DNA from: an uncultured Bacillota bacterium | GTDB taxonomy: Bacteria > Bacillota > Clostridia > Christensenellales > UBA1242 | Length of the DNA stretch: 11,571 nt | Assembly (NCBI GenBank): GCA_947088415.1 | Contig: CAMUGK010000023.1 | Coordinates: 1 to 11,571 of the forward strand | Direction: 5' to 3' | Translations under genes and position numbers: made by a program | Shown: positions 5,013 to 11,571 of the stretch, in pieces | Numbering within the stretch: the stretch's first letter is position 1 | Layout: every line of letters starts with the position of its first letter | Notes under the pieces: model-generated | The model's input: only the letters and a program-made list of their open reading frames with translations | What the model was told of the DNA's origin: nothing | Databases searched by the model: none

Positions 5013-6485
5013 TTAAAATACCACTACACTGCCATCAATCCAACTTGTGAAAAAGTTTTCTTGATTTCTTCCTGTTGATGATGACATTGTGTCTATAAAT
5101 TCTTCAACACTTACATTTTTAAACATAAACTTTTTATAATAGTTTTTTAATGCTTTATAAAATTTTTTCTCTCCAATCGTTTCTCTAAAGGTGTCAAACA
5201 TCAGCACCCCTTTTGTGTATGTGCAATTGACATATTCTGGCTCGGTCTCATATTCATCAAGTCGTCTATTCATGCTTGTGTCAACACTGCCATTAACACT
5301 TGAATAAATGTCAACAAAATGTTTATAGTTTTTATTAACATTTTTTATCATTAATGAATATTCCAATCCGTAATCACGATTATTCTCATAAAATAAAAGT
5401 GTTGAATATTCAGTCAAACCTTCATCTAGCCAAGCGTTTTGATATTCATTATTTCCGACAACACCATACCACCATTGATGTGCAAGTTCATGAACAATTA
5501 CATATTCATAATCTTGAGAACTTGTTATGTCATCGGCAATTAGCACAAGATTTGGAAATTCCATTCCACCATGCACAAAATTTGCTTTTGCCACACTAAC
5601 ACTCTTATAAGGATACATTCCAAAAAGAGAATTAAAAGTTTTTATTGCATTAACTGCCACGCCCAACGACTTTTCTGGGTTTTCATCATCATAAAAATAA
5701 TAATTAACAACAATTCCATCTACACTTTGACTTAAATGTGTAAATTTTTCTGATAAAACAAAAGCAAAATCTCTAACCTTATTTGCTGTAACAGTGGTTG
5801 TTTTTAAGCGTTTTTCTTTTTCTAAACTAGTTTTACCTTGAACTCCACTGCTTGCAAGCATGGAATTTTCTGGATATGAAATTTTAACTGAATAGTTTGC
5901 AGTTTCACTATTAAAAGGGTCGCCATTTGAATGATATAAATCTTGAATAAAACCTTTTCCGTTTTCATACCTACATATGATTGGATAAAAATTGCCAAAA
6001 TTGATGGTATTTTCACCATAACCAAAGCGATGATTAATATTTGGAAGAGTTACTTCAAAGGTTATGTCAATATTCACACTTTCATCTGGATAAATTCCGT
6101 TTAAAAGTTCGACTATTAAGATATTTTCATCTTCCCCGCCAATTTTATAACCGCAAACTTGGTCTGTGATTGAAACATCTTTAATGTCAATCTTCCCATA
6201 ACTTTTCCCATTTGGATAGGCTTTATTTTCGTTATTTTTGCTGACAACTTTGGCTTTTGCATTTTCTCTAAAGGCATTTGAATAGAGATGAAAACAAACT
6301 TCTTTTAAAAGATTATCTGTCTGATTGATGAAATTTACCTTTTCATTGCCATAAAGTATATGATTGGTGTCATCATAACTGCAAGTTATATCATAACTTG
6401 AATAAATTTCTGCACTTTCTCCACAACCCAAAAATAAAAATGGAAGAGAAAAGATAATTAAACTTAAAAAGATATATTTTTTCAT
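5013..6485 (-). CDS. M1-family metallopeptidase, lipoprotein
   Basis: The 490-residue protein is a membrane-anchored M1 (gluzincin) aminopeptidase-type enzyme. A lipoprotein signal peptide (residues 1-20, lipobox LFLG before C21) places it on the outer face of the cell membrane. An N-terminal beta-rich domain leads to the catalytic domain. The zinc site is HELAH (332-336) with the third ligand E355 in WLDEGLTEY, 18 residues after the second His. The substrate motif GxMEN appears as GGMEF (306-310), and Y423 in YTKG fits the family's catalytic tyrosine. It is shorter than long aminopeptidase N proteins and lacks their C-terminal helical domain. The family removes N-terminal residues from peptides; the substrate is unknown. 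No Shine-Dalgarno site is evident. Confidence 0.9.
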   Translation of the reverse strand: MKKYIFLSLIIFSLPFLFLGCGESAEIYSSYDITCSYDDTNHILYGNEKVNFINQTDNLLKEVCFHLYSNAFRENAKAKVVSKNNENKAYPNGKSYGKIDIKDVSITDQVCGYKIGGEDENILIVELLNGIYPDESVNIDITFEVTLPNINHRFGYGENTINFGNFYPIICRYENGKGFIQDLYHSNGDPFNSETANYSVKISYPENSMLASSGVQGKTSLEKEKRLKTTTVTANKVRDFAFVLSEKFTHLSQSVDGIVVNYYFYDDENPEKSLGVAVNAIKTFNSLFGMYPYKSVSVAKANFVHGGMEFPNLVLIADDITSSQDYEYVIVHELAHQWWYGVVGNNEYQNAWLDEGLTEYSTLLFYENNRDYGLEYSLMIKNVNKNYKHFVDIYSSVNGSVDTSMNRRLDEYETEPEYVNCTYTKGVLMFDTFRETIGEKKFYKALKNYYKKFMFKNVSVEEFIDTMSSSTGRNQENFFTSWIDGSVVVF

Positions 6486-6544
6486 AAAATATATTTATTC
6501 TTAAGTCTTGCAAAAAATAACCTGTTTGCAATTTGTAAAATCTC

Positions 6545-6573
6545 TTGTTTTTAAGATAAAATTGTGTTACAAT
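6545..6573 (+). promoter_or_regulatory. Promoter of the helicase-loader operon
   Basis: TTGTTT (6545-6550) and TACAAT (6568-6573) are 17 bp apart, and TG one base before the -10 extends it. An in-frame GTG at 6564 lies inside this promoter and cannot be the translation start. Confidence 0.78.
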
Positions 6574-6581
6574 ACTCCCAC

Positions 6582-6586
6582 GAGGT
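6582..6586 (+). promoter_or_regulatory. Ribosome binding site that sets the DnaB/DnaD-like start
   Basis: GAGGT lies 4 nt before the ATG at 6591, which fixes the start 9 codons inside the longest open frame. Confidence 0.7.
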
Positions 6587-6590
6587 TATC

Positions 6591-8033
6591 ATGAGTTTTT
6601 GCAAATATTCAACTGAATTTATAGCAAGTTCACAAACAAAAGTTGACAATATTTTTATAAATGACTATCTTCCCTTTGCACCAAGTGACTTTGTAAAGGT
6701 CTATCTTTATGGTCTTTATATGTGCTCTTCACAAAGCTTTGATAATAATTTAGAAAATTTTGCTAAAAGGCTGAACATGAGTGAAGAAGACATTGAAAAA
6801 GCTTATGAATATTGGGAAGAACAAGGTTTAGTGCAAGTTTTAAAAACCTACCCTATCGAAGTTAGATATATTCCACTCAATAACATTGTCACAAGCACAA
6901 AACTTTATAAACCAGAAAAATATCAAGTTTTTAATTCTCAAGTTCTTGAACTTTTTGCAGGCAGTGGCAGAGATGTTTCTAAGACAGAATTTAATGAATA
7001 TTATGACTTTTTGGAAAGATTTCATGTAGAGCAAGAAGCACTTTTAATGATAATTAAATATTGCATTGACACTAAAAAAAGAGGTGTTGGCTATAGTTAT
7101 ATTTTGACGGTTGCTAAAAACTGGGCAAACGAGGGAATTACAACAGCAAGTCAAGTTGAAGAGCGTCTGCAAAGTTTTGAACAAAAAGGTCAAGAAATTG
7201 GTCTTGTTTTATCGTCGCTTGGACTTAAACGTTCGGCATATATTGAAGAGCGTAATCTTTTGAACAAATGGATTGAGGATTATGGTTTTAATTTAGATGT
7301 TATTATATTCCTTGCAAAAGGTTTAAAGAAAAAAGGCAAATCTAATTTTAATGTTCTTGATGTTTTGCTTTCTCATTACTTTGAACTTAAACTTATGTCA
7401 ATCTTAGAAATCCAAGAATTTGAAAAGAATAAGAGCGAACTCATTTCTCTTGCAAAGGCTATCAATAAAGCAATCGGCGTTTATTATGAAAGTCTTGACA
7501 GCGAAATCGAAAACTACATTTTAAAGTGGTTTAACTATGGCTTTGACAAAGAAGTTCTTCTTCAAATTGCATCTTATTGCTTTAAAAATTCAATCCGCAC
7601 ACTTGAAGGAATGGATAACGTTATTACAAAATTCTATAAAAAAGGAATTTTATCATTGCAGGCTTTTGATGAATATTGCTCTAACATCGTAAGCACTGAC
7701 AAAAACATTCAAAATCTTCTCGATAAGTTAGGACTTGCAAGAAAGGTTAACTATTTAGACCGCGAAAATTATAAAACTTGGACACAAAATTGGAATATTC
7801 CACAAGAACTTTTAGATTATGGCGTTTCACTTGCCGTTGGCAAAAATCTGCCAATGCAGTATTTAGGCAAGATTTTGGCATCTTGGCATGAGCAAGGAAT
7901 CAAGACAAAACAAGAAGCCGAAAAGACAAAACTTTTTATAAACGAAAGTCCAAAATCTAATTTTACTGGACGCAGTTTCAGCGATGTCGATGTTAACGCA
8001 GTATTTCAATCTATCAATGAGATTGACTTATAG
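6591..8033 (+). CDS. DnaB/DnaD-like replication initiation (helicase-loading) protein
   Basis: The 480-residue protein matches the role and size of B. subtilis DnaB (not the helicase), which with DnaD and DnaI loads the replicative helicase. The N-terminal part (about 1-100) has the look of a winged-helix domain (FAPSDFVKVYLYG, then FAKRLNMSEEDIEKAYEYWEEQGLV). The rest holds four similar helical units at about 132-195, 217-278, 302-364 and 391-446. Each has an aromatic start, a long-loop helix, and a last helix of the type YxxxIxxxWxxxGI; the clearest are YSYILTVAKNWANEGI and MQYLGKILASWHEQGI, as in DnaD/DnaB_2 domains. The ribosome site of dnaI overlaps its TAG stop, so the two are translated together. 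Whether it corresponds to DnaB or DnaD is not certain. Confidence 0.85.
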   Translation: MSFCKYSTEFIASSQTKVDNIFINDYLPFAPSDFVKVYLYGLYMCSSQSFDNNLENFAKRLNMSEEDIEKAYEYWEEQGLVQVLKTYPIEVRYIPLNNIVTSTKLYKPEKYQVFNSQVLELFAGSGRDVSKTEFNEYYDFLERFHVEQEALLMIIKYCIDTKKRGVGYSYILTVAKNWANEGITTASQVEERLQSFEQKGQEIGLVLSSLGLKRSAYIEERNLLNKWIEDYGFNLDVIIFLAKGLKKKGKSNFNVLDVLLSHYFELKLMSILEIQEFEKNKSELISLAKAINKAIGVYYESLDSEIENYILKWFNYGFDKEVLLQIASYCFKNSIRTLEGMDNVITKFYKKGILSLQAFDEYCSNIVSTDKNIQNLLDKLGLARKVNYLDRENYKTWTQNWNIPQELLDYGVSLAVGKNLPMQYLGKILASWHEQGIKTKQEAEKTKLFINESPKSNFTGRSFSDVDVNAVFQSINEIDL

Positions 8034-8042
8034 GAGTGAAAT

Positions 8043-8939
8043 ATGAACAACAAAATTTTAACTCAAGCAAAAAATATTTTAAGCAATCGAAGAATTCAAG
8101 CTGAAAGGTTTTCAAACGAACGCAAACAAGAATATCTTAAAGACAGCGAATTTAAAAATATCTATAATTGCTATGTCGACAGCATGATTTTAAATGCTAA
8201 AACAGGCAAAAACATTACAGATGTTGAAAAAAATAAAAAATTAATTGAAGATTGGCTTATTAAAAATAATAAACCTAGCTTCACTCCAAACTACTCCTGC
8301 CCTACCTGTCAAGATAATGGCTATATTAATGGAGAGATGTGCAAATGTTTAAAGCGTGAAATAACCAAAATTTTAACCAAAGAAAGTGGTTTTGGCGAAC
8401 TTGAAAGATTTTCTTCTTCTGACTTTTCTAAATTTGAAAAACCAGAAGAAATGAAAAAATTGTATTCTCTTATGGAAGAATGGTGCAATCAATCGTCACA
8501 TAAAAAAACGCTTATATTTTTAAGTGGCAACACAGGTGTTGGCAAAACTCACTTGACAAAATGCATGGCAAATGCATTAATAGAAAATGGTCATCTTGTC
8601 AATTTAACCACCGCTTTTAATATGAACCAAGAGCTTTCAAAGACTTTCTCAAGTTTTGATGCCACACTTTTTGACCAAACCTTGCAGAAATATCTTGACT
8701 GCGAATATCTTTTTATTGATGACCTTGGCACAGAAATTATCACCAAACTTTCAATAAAAACCCTTTACTTAGTTTTAAATGAACGCAAAACTCGTGGCCT
8801 TTCAACAATTATCACTTCAAACCTAACCCTTAAAGATATTCGCGACCAATATGACGAACGCATTGCAAGTCGAATTGTTGACACCCAAACATCAATCTGT
8901 ATAAGACTTGACGGAAGAGATTTAAGATTAAAAAAATAA
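8043..8939 (+). CDS. dnaI: DnaI/DnaC-type helicase loader AAA+ ATPase
   Basis: The 298-residue protein is an AAA+ ATPase that delivers the replicative helicase to single-stranded DNA at the origin. The N-terminal half is helical and ends in a Cys4 zinc site, CPTC (86-89) plus CKC (100-102), as in DnaI. The ATPase domain has Walker A GNTGVGKT (162-169), Walker B YLFIDDLG (222-229), sensor 1 in IITSN (256-260) and an arginine-finger region DERIASRI (271-278). AGGAG overlaps the upstream TAG, 6 nt before the ATG. The adjacent DnaB/DnaD-like gene mirrors the dnaB-dnaI pair of Bacillus. It resembles IstB transposition proteins in the ATPase core, but the zinc-binding N-terminus and neighbour favour DnaI. 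Confidence 0.92.
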   Translation: MNNKILTQAKNILSNRRIQAERFSNERKQEYLKDSEFKNIYNCYVDSMILNAKTGKNITDVEKNKKLIEDWLIKNNKPSFTPNYSCPTCQDNGYINGEMCKCLKREITKILTKESGFGELERFSSSDFSKFEKPEEMKKLYSLMEEWCNQSSHKKTLIFLSGNTGVGKTHLTKCMANALIENGHLVNLTTAFNMNQELSKTFSSFDATLFDQTLQKYLDCEYLFIDDLGTEIITKLSIKTLYLVLNERKTRGLSTIITSNLTLKDIRDQYDERIASRIVDTQTSICIRLDGRDLRLKK

Positions 8940-8966
8940 AAACATGGGATTAGTCCATGTTTTTAT
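8936..8966. terminator. Bidirectional terminator shared by dnaI and the MBL gene
   Basis: ATAAAAACATGG (8936-8947) pairs with CCATGTTTTTAT (8955-8966) around a 7-nt loop. The dnaI stop (8937-8939) and the minus-strand stop (8963-8965) both lie in the stem. U-rich 3' arms form on either strand. Confidence 0.88.
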
Positions 8967-9574
8967 CTTTTTAAAAACCTTAAGAAAACCCCAATATTGC
9001 GTTTTTGTCTATTATAGTCACTTTCTTCGCCATGACCACTATAAAGGGTTTTAAATTCAACCTTGCTCATTTTTTCAATTGTTTTTATCATTGCGTTTTT
9101 ATCACTCCCCTTAAGGTCAAGTCTTCCAATTCCAGAATTAAAAATTGTATCGCCCGCAAACAATAAGTCATTGATTTTATAACATTCTCCACAAGGACTA
9201 TGACCTGAAGAGGCAAAATATTCAACCTCAAACCCGCCTATTAAAATTCTTCCGTCTTTCTCAAGCCGAACTATATCTAATTTTTGGTTTAACTCCCAAC
9301 TTTCCGACTGATTTAAAGTATGATCGCGAAGTGTTTCTTCTAGTTTGTCACTGCCATAAATTTTACAAGCAAACTTATCTGCATATTCCTTTAAATATAA
9401 AGAGTGGTCAAAATGCCCATGCGTAAGCAAAATGCCAACAACTTTTTTATCGTCTATTAATGACAACACCTTTTCTAGTTTTGCACCGGTGTCAATGATT
9501 AAACATTCTTTGCCACTACTCACAACAAATGTGTTTTCATCATACCAATCCCCTAAAACACTTTCAACATTCAT
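8963..9574 (-). CDS. Metallo-beta-lactamase-fold hydrolase (glyoxalase II-like, YcbL type)
   Basis: The 203-residue protein is a dinuclear-metal hydrolase of the glyoxalase II-like group. Metal-binding motifs are THGHFDH (51-57), H125 in SSGHSPCG, D142 in AGDTIF and H181 in YSGHGEE, all in the expected order. An early acidic IIDTG (27-31) supports the fold. Small YcbL-like members hydrolyse thioesters or have unknown substrates, so the in vivo reaction is open. It lacks the C-terminal substrate-binding domain of classical glyoxalase II. GGAG is 7 nt before the ATG on the minus strand. It lies 66 bp downstream of metK and seems to have its own promoter. Confidence 0.9.
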   Translation of the reverse strand: MNVESVLGDWYDENTFVVSSGKECLIIDTGAKLEKVLSLIDDKKVVGILLTHGHFDHSLYLKEYADKFACKIYGSDKLEETLRDHTLNQSESWELNQKLDIVRLEKDGRILIGGFEVEYFASSGHSPCGECYKINDLLFAGDTIFNSGIGRLDLKGSDKNAMIKTIEKMSKVEFKTLYSGHGEESDYNRQKRNIGVFLRFLKR

Positions 9575-9598
9575 ACTTATTCTCCAAAACTTAAAAAT

Positions 9599-9627
9599 AT
9601 TTTACACCAAATCTTAATAAATTTCAA
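9599..9627 (-). promoter_or_regulatory. Promoter of the MBL-fold hydrolase gene
   Basis: On the minus strand TTGAAA (9627-9622) and TAAAAT (9604-9599) are 17 bp apart. No terminator hairpin is visible after metK, so some read-through from metK is also possible. Confidence 0.6.
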
Positions 9628-9640
9628 ACAAAAACAAAAA

Positions 9641-10720
9641 TTATTTAATTTTTTCCCAAGAAAATTCTTCTCTGCCAAAATGACCATAACATGCGGTTTT
9701 AGCATAGATTGGCTTTAACAAATCTAACTCTTTAATTATATTTGCTGGACTGAAATCAAAATTTTCATTGACATAATCATAGATTTTTTGCAAAGAAAGA
9801 TGTTCACTTCCAAAAGTTTCGATATAAAGTGAAATTGGCTTGCTTTGACCAATCGCATATGAAACTTGAATTTCACATCTGTCGGCAAGTTCATGTGCTA
9901 CGATATTTTTAGCGACATAGCGTGCGTAATATGCACCAGACCTGTCAACTTTGGTTGCGTTTTTAGAACTAAAACAACCGCCACCTACTTTCCCAACTCC
10001 GCCATAAGTGTCAACAACAATTTTGCGACCTACACAACCACTATCTCCGTAGCTACCCCAAATCGTAAAACGCCCACTTGGATTTATTATAAATTCGGTG
10101 TTGTCAATTAGGCTAGCATATTCTTTTAATGCTTTATCTAAAACATGTTTTTTTATAGTTTTTTGAATTTCATCTTGTTTTAATTCCACGTTGTGCGAAA
10201 CTGAAATTAAAATTGTTGCAATTCTAACAGGTTTATTATCTTCATATTCAACTGAAACTTGAGATTTGGCATCGGCAAAATAATCCTTGCTTTGAATTCT
10301 AAAACTTTCATATTCTCTCATAATTCTATGTGCCAAAAGTATTGGCAGTGGCATAAATTCTTTACTTTCATTGGTTGCATAGCCAAAAACCATGCCTTGA
10401 TCATTTGCACAAAGTTCATTTTTCACAACCGCTTGGTTTATATCGGGACTTTGCTGACTTATCTGTTTAATAACTTCAAATACACAAGTATAACCTATTT
10501 CTTTTAAAATCTTTTTTGCAATGTCGTCATAATTTATCTTGGCTTTTGTAGTCGCTTCGCCATAGATAAAAAGTTTATTGTCCTTAATTGCACATTCCAC
10601 AGCCATTTGGCTTTGTGGGTCTTGTCTTAACGCTTCATCAAGAAAGTTGTCTGCTAAAAAATCGCAGGTTTTGTCTGGGTGCCCAATATTGACACTCTCA
10701 CTTGTAATAATTTTTTTCAT
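9641..10720 (-). CDS. metK: S-adenosylmethionine synthetase (divergent MetK)
   Basis: The 359-residue enzyme makes SAM from methionine and ATP. Family motifs are in order: GHPDK (13-17, catalytic His and Mg-binding Asp), GEATT near 54, DQGMVFGYAT, MPLPI, DAKSQV, NPSGRF, GRKIVVDTYGG, TKVDRS, ARYVAKNIV, and the C-terminal YGHFGREEF. It is shorter than the usual 380-400 residues. Several near-invariant stretches differ: the HGGGAFSGKDP segment reads VGGGCFSSKNA, GLTGRK reads GCVGRK, and the RPD before AKSQV reads FAD. The start at 10720 has AAGGAG 5 nt upstream; the same frame extends 33 codons further but only through the riboswitch terminator. Expression is controlled by a SAM-I riboswitch. 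Confidence 0.95.
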   Translation of the reverse strand: MKKIITSESVNIGHPDKTCDFLADNFLDEALRQDPQSQMAVECAIKDNKLFIYGEATTKAKINYDDIAKKILKEIGYTCVFEVIKQISQQSPDINQAVVKNELCANDQGMVFGYATNESKEFMPLPILLAHRIMREYESFRIQSKDYFADAKSQVSVEYEDNKPVRIATILISVSHNVELKQDEIQKTIKKHVLDKALKEYASLIDNTEFIINPSGRFTIWGSYGDSGCVGRKIVVDTYGGVGKVGGGCFSSKNATKVDRSGAYYARYVAKNIVAHELADRCEIQVSYAIGQSKPISLYIETFGSEHLSLQKIYDYVNENFDFSPANIIKELDLLKPIYAKTACYGHFGREEFSWEKIK

Positions 10721-10725
10721 AATTT

Positions 10726-10731
10726 CTCCTT
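10726..10731 (-). promoter_or_regulatory. Ribosome binding site that sets the metK start
   Basis: AAGGAG on the minus strand lies 5 nt before the ATG at 10720, just past the riboswitch terminator. Confidence 0.85.
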
Positions 10732-10750
10732 CTTTACTTTTTATTTCCAT

Positions 10751-10774
10751 AAAAAATCCCATCAAACGATGGGA
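10751..10774 (-). terminator. Riboswitch-controlled terminator upstream of metK
   Basis: On the minus strand TCCCATC (10774-10768), loop GTTT and GATGGGA (10763-10757) precede six T (10756-10751). Its 5' arm and the bases before it can instead pair with the 3' side of the aptamer: CGATGG (10802-10797) with CCATCG (10772-10767), and AATAG (10793-10789) with CTATT (10778-10774). This is a clear terminator/antiterminator switch. Confidence 0.92.
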
Positions 10775-10785
10775 ATAGAAGACAA

Positions 10786-10880
10786 AAACTATTTCTCCAT
10801 CGTTTCCAAACTGAAGCACCTTGAAAGTCAGGTTGCTGTGTGGTCATCGAGTTTGGTCTCTCGCACACTCTTTATGGATA
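10786..10880 (-). promoter_or_regulatory. SAM-I (S-box) riboswitch aptamer
   Basis: The metK leader has the S-box core in order. AAAGAG leads into P2, GTGTG (10868-10864) with CACAC (10842-10838), above which CGAG/CTCG (10863-10860 with 10851-10848) forms the upper stem. A GATGA on the 3' side is the kink-turn position. GCAACC ... AAGGTGCT carries the conserved P3 and SAM-pocket bases. The P2 loop CCAAA (10856-10852) can pair with TTTGG (10810-10806), the expected pseudoknot. P1 is short and interrupted, CCAT (10877-10874) with ATGG (10800-10797), and shares ATGG with the antiterminator. When SAM binds, P1 forms, the terminator folds and metK is switched off. Confidence 0.93.
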
Positions 10881-10885
10881 AGTTT

Positions 10886-10913
10886 ATTATATCATAATTT
10901 TTAAATTTTGCAA
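10886..10913 (-). promoter_or_regulatory. Promoter of the metK riboswitch transcript
   Basis: On the minus strand TTGCAA (10913-10908) and consensus TATAAT (10891-10886) are 16 bp apart, and TG one base before the -10 extends it. Transcription should begin near 10880-10878, right at P1 of the aptamer. Confidence 0.87.
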
Positions 10914-10936
10914 ACGATTTAAATAAAATTTTCTAA

Positions 10937-11571
10937 TTAATTTTCGCTTTTTGCATAATATTCTTTTGTTTTATCATAAAGTTCTGTTTCAAGAAGTTCT
11001 CGTGCTTGGCGATTGCTTTGAAAAACTTCTAAAATATAGTCTTTATCATAATTTTCAACAAAATATTTTGTTAACAAATAATAGTCAGAGTAATAGGCTT
11101 TATTTCTATTTAATACTTCTTCTTTGCTGGCTTTGATAGATAACTTGATTCCGTCTTTTTGTCCGCTTAAATAGCCTGCTATTCCTTCAACCAAATATTT
11201 TTCAGTATGGGAGCAATTATGAACTTTATTGAAAACTTCATTTACAAAATGCACATATTCATGAAAAATAGTTTTTTTATAATATATTAACGCATCTTCA
11301 TACTCTTCTTCTTTGAAAGCGTGAGCTGTATTTTTATAATCATGCAAAGAAAGATAAGTGATTACTCCATTGTTACAACTGCCTATTGCCCAAGAAGGTA
11401 TGTGACTATCTTCACTTAACCCCCTAGATATTCTGCAAAATTCATCATATTCTTTTTTAGTTGGAATAATATTAATTATAACTTTATCCTTTGGCATCTC
11501 TACTTCGAAAAATTCATATGCTATTTTTGCATGCTCGTCAAGATATTCTGATAATTCGTCAATCAAATCAC
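10937..11571 (-). CDS. HEXXH zinc metallopeptidase-like protein (partial, N-terminus outside the window)
   Basis: The minus-strand frame is open through the right edge and ends in TAA at 10937-10939. At least 210 residues are visible. A TTG near 11566 could be read as a start, but the frame continues past it, so the true N-terminus is probably outside. The region VIINIIPTKKEYDEFCR is followed by a zinc site, HEYVHFV, with a candidate third ligand in YLVEGIAGYLSGQ about 20 residues later. This is the gluzincin arrangement of peptidase-MA-like proteins. The C-terminal third is helical, with a YYLLTKYFVENYG-like pattern. No family name is certain, and no activity is proven. It lies just upstream of metK's promoter with no terminator seen between. 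Confidence 0.72.
   Translation of the reverse strand, partial: DLIDELSEYLDEHAKIAYEFFEVEMPKDKVIINIIPTKKEYDEFCRISRGLSEDSHIPSWAIGSCNNGVITYLSLHDYKNTAHAFKEEEYEDALIYYKKTIFHEYVHFVNEVFNKVHNCSHTEKYLVEGIAGYLSGQKDGIKLSIKASKEEVLNRNKAYYSDYYLLTKYFVENYDKDYILEVFQSNRQARELLETELYDKTKEYYAKSEN

Noticed and set aside
5354..5599. Open frames antisense to the M1, MBL, metK and other genes
   Set aside because: They overlap well-supported genes in other frames, lack ribosome sites and show no protein-like composition or known motifs.
6508..6531. Two TTGCAA palindromes between the M1 and DnaB/DnaD-like genes as an operator
   Set aside because: Six-base AT-rich palindromes spaced 18 bp apart are easily due to chance here; no matching regulator or -10 pairing supports them.
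6564..6590. GTG start of the DnaB/DnaD-like protein
   Set aside because: It overlaps the -10 region of the promoter; the ATG at 6591 has a ribosome site.
8043..8939. IstB-type transposition helper instead of DnaI
   Set aside because: There is no IstA transposase or terminal repeat nearby, and the Cys4 zinc site and DnaB/DnaD-like neighbour favour DnaI.
10721..10819. 33-codon N-terminal extension of MetK
   Set aside because: It is the translated riboswitch expression platform and terminator. MetK homology begins exactly at the ATG at 10720, which has AAGGAG upstream.
1..11571. CRISPR array or insertion sequence
   Set aside because: No spaced direct repeats, transposase frames or paired terminal repeats are visible on either strand.

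Overview
The window is AT-rich, with purine-rich Shine-Dalgarno sites (AAGGAG, AGGAG, AAGGGG), sigma-A-type promoters, a tRNA with an encoded CCA end, a SAM-I (S-box) riboswitch, and a DnaB/DnaD-like plus DnaI helicase-loader pair. This points to a low-GC Bacillota genome, probably a clostridial or related gut-type lineage. I cannot name genus or species. Standard stop codons are used: every complete gene ends in UAA except one UAG.

Layout. Positions 3-131 hold the tail of an unknown gene with its own terminator. Positions 254-982 encode a glycerophosphodiester phosphodiesterase, convergent with rsmD (1086-1631, minus). A small ribbon-helix-helix regulator (1705-1902) runs divergently from rsmD. 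Next is a strong promoter, an unusually GC-rich leader and tRNA-Lys(CUU) at 2103-2178. A membrane GT2 glycosyltransferase (2199-3671) starts so soon after the tRNA that the two are almost certainly cotranscribed. Positions 3686-5008 look like an accessory islet: two XRE-type HTH regulators on the minus strand and a divergent SLOG-like (DUF1273-type) protein. A surface lipoprotein M1 metallopeptidase follows (5013-6485, minus). Divergent from it is the replication-initiation operon: a DnaB/DnaD-like protein with four apparent DnaD-type repeats (6591-8033) and the ATPase DnaI (8043-8939). The right end is on the minus strand: a metallo-beta-lactamase-fold hydrolase (8963-9574), a divergent metK (9641-10720) under a SAM-I riboswitch (about 10751-10880), and the C-terminal part of a HEXXH metallopeptidase-like protein running off the edge.

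How it works together. Most genes are housekeeping: replication initiation, rRNA methylation, SAM synthesis, tRNA and envelope glycan or lipid chemistry. Convergent neighbours are packed tightly and share bidirectional terminators that overlap their stop codons. The metK unit is self-regulating by SAM feedback. The XRE/XRE/SLOG islet is the likeliest horizontally acquired part and the best candidate for a little-described system. The pre-tRNA leader that can pair with its own tRNA T-arm, the four-repeat helicase-loader protein and the divergent MetK are the other points worth a second look.
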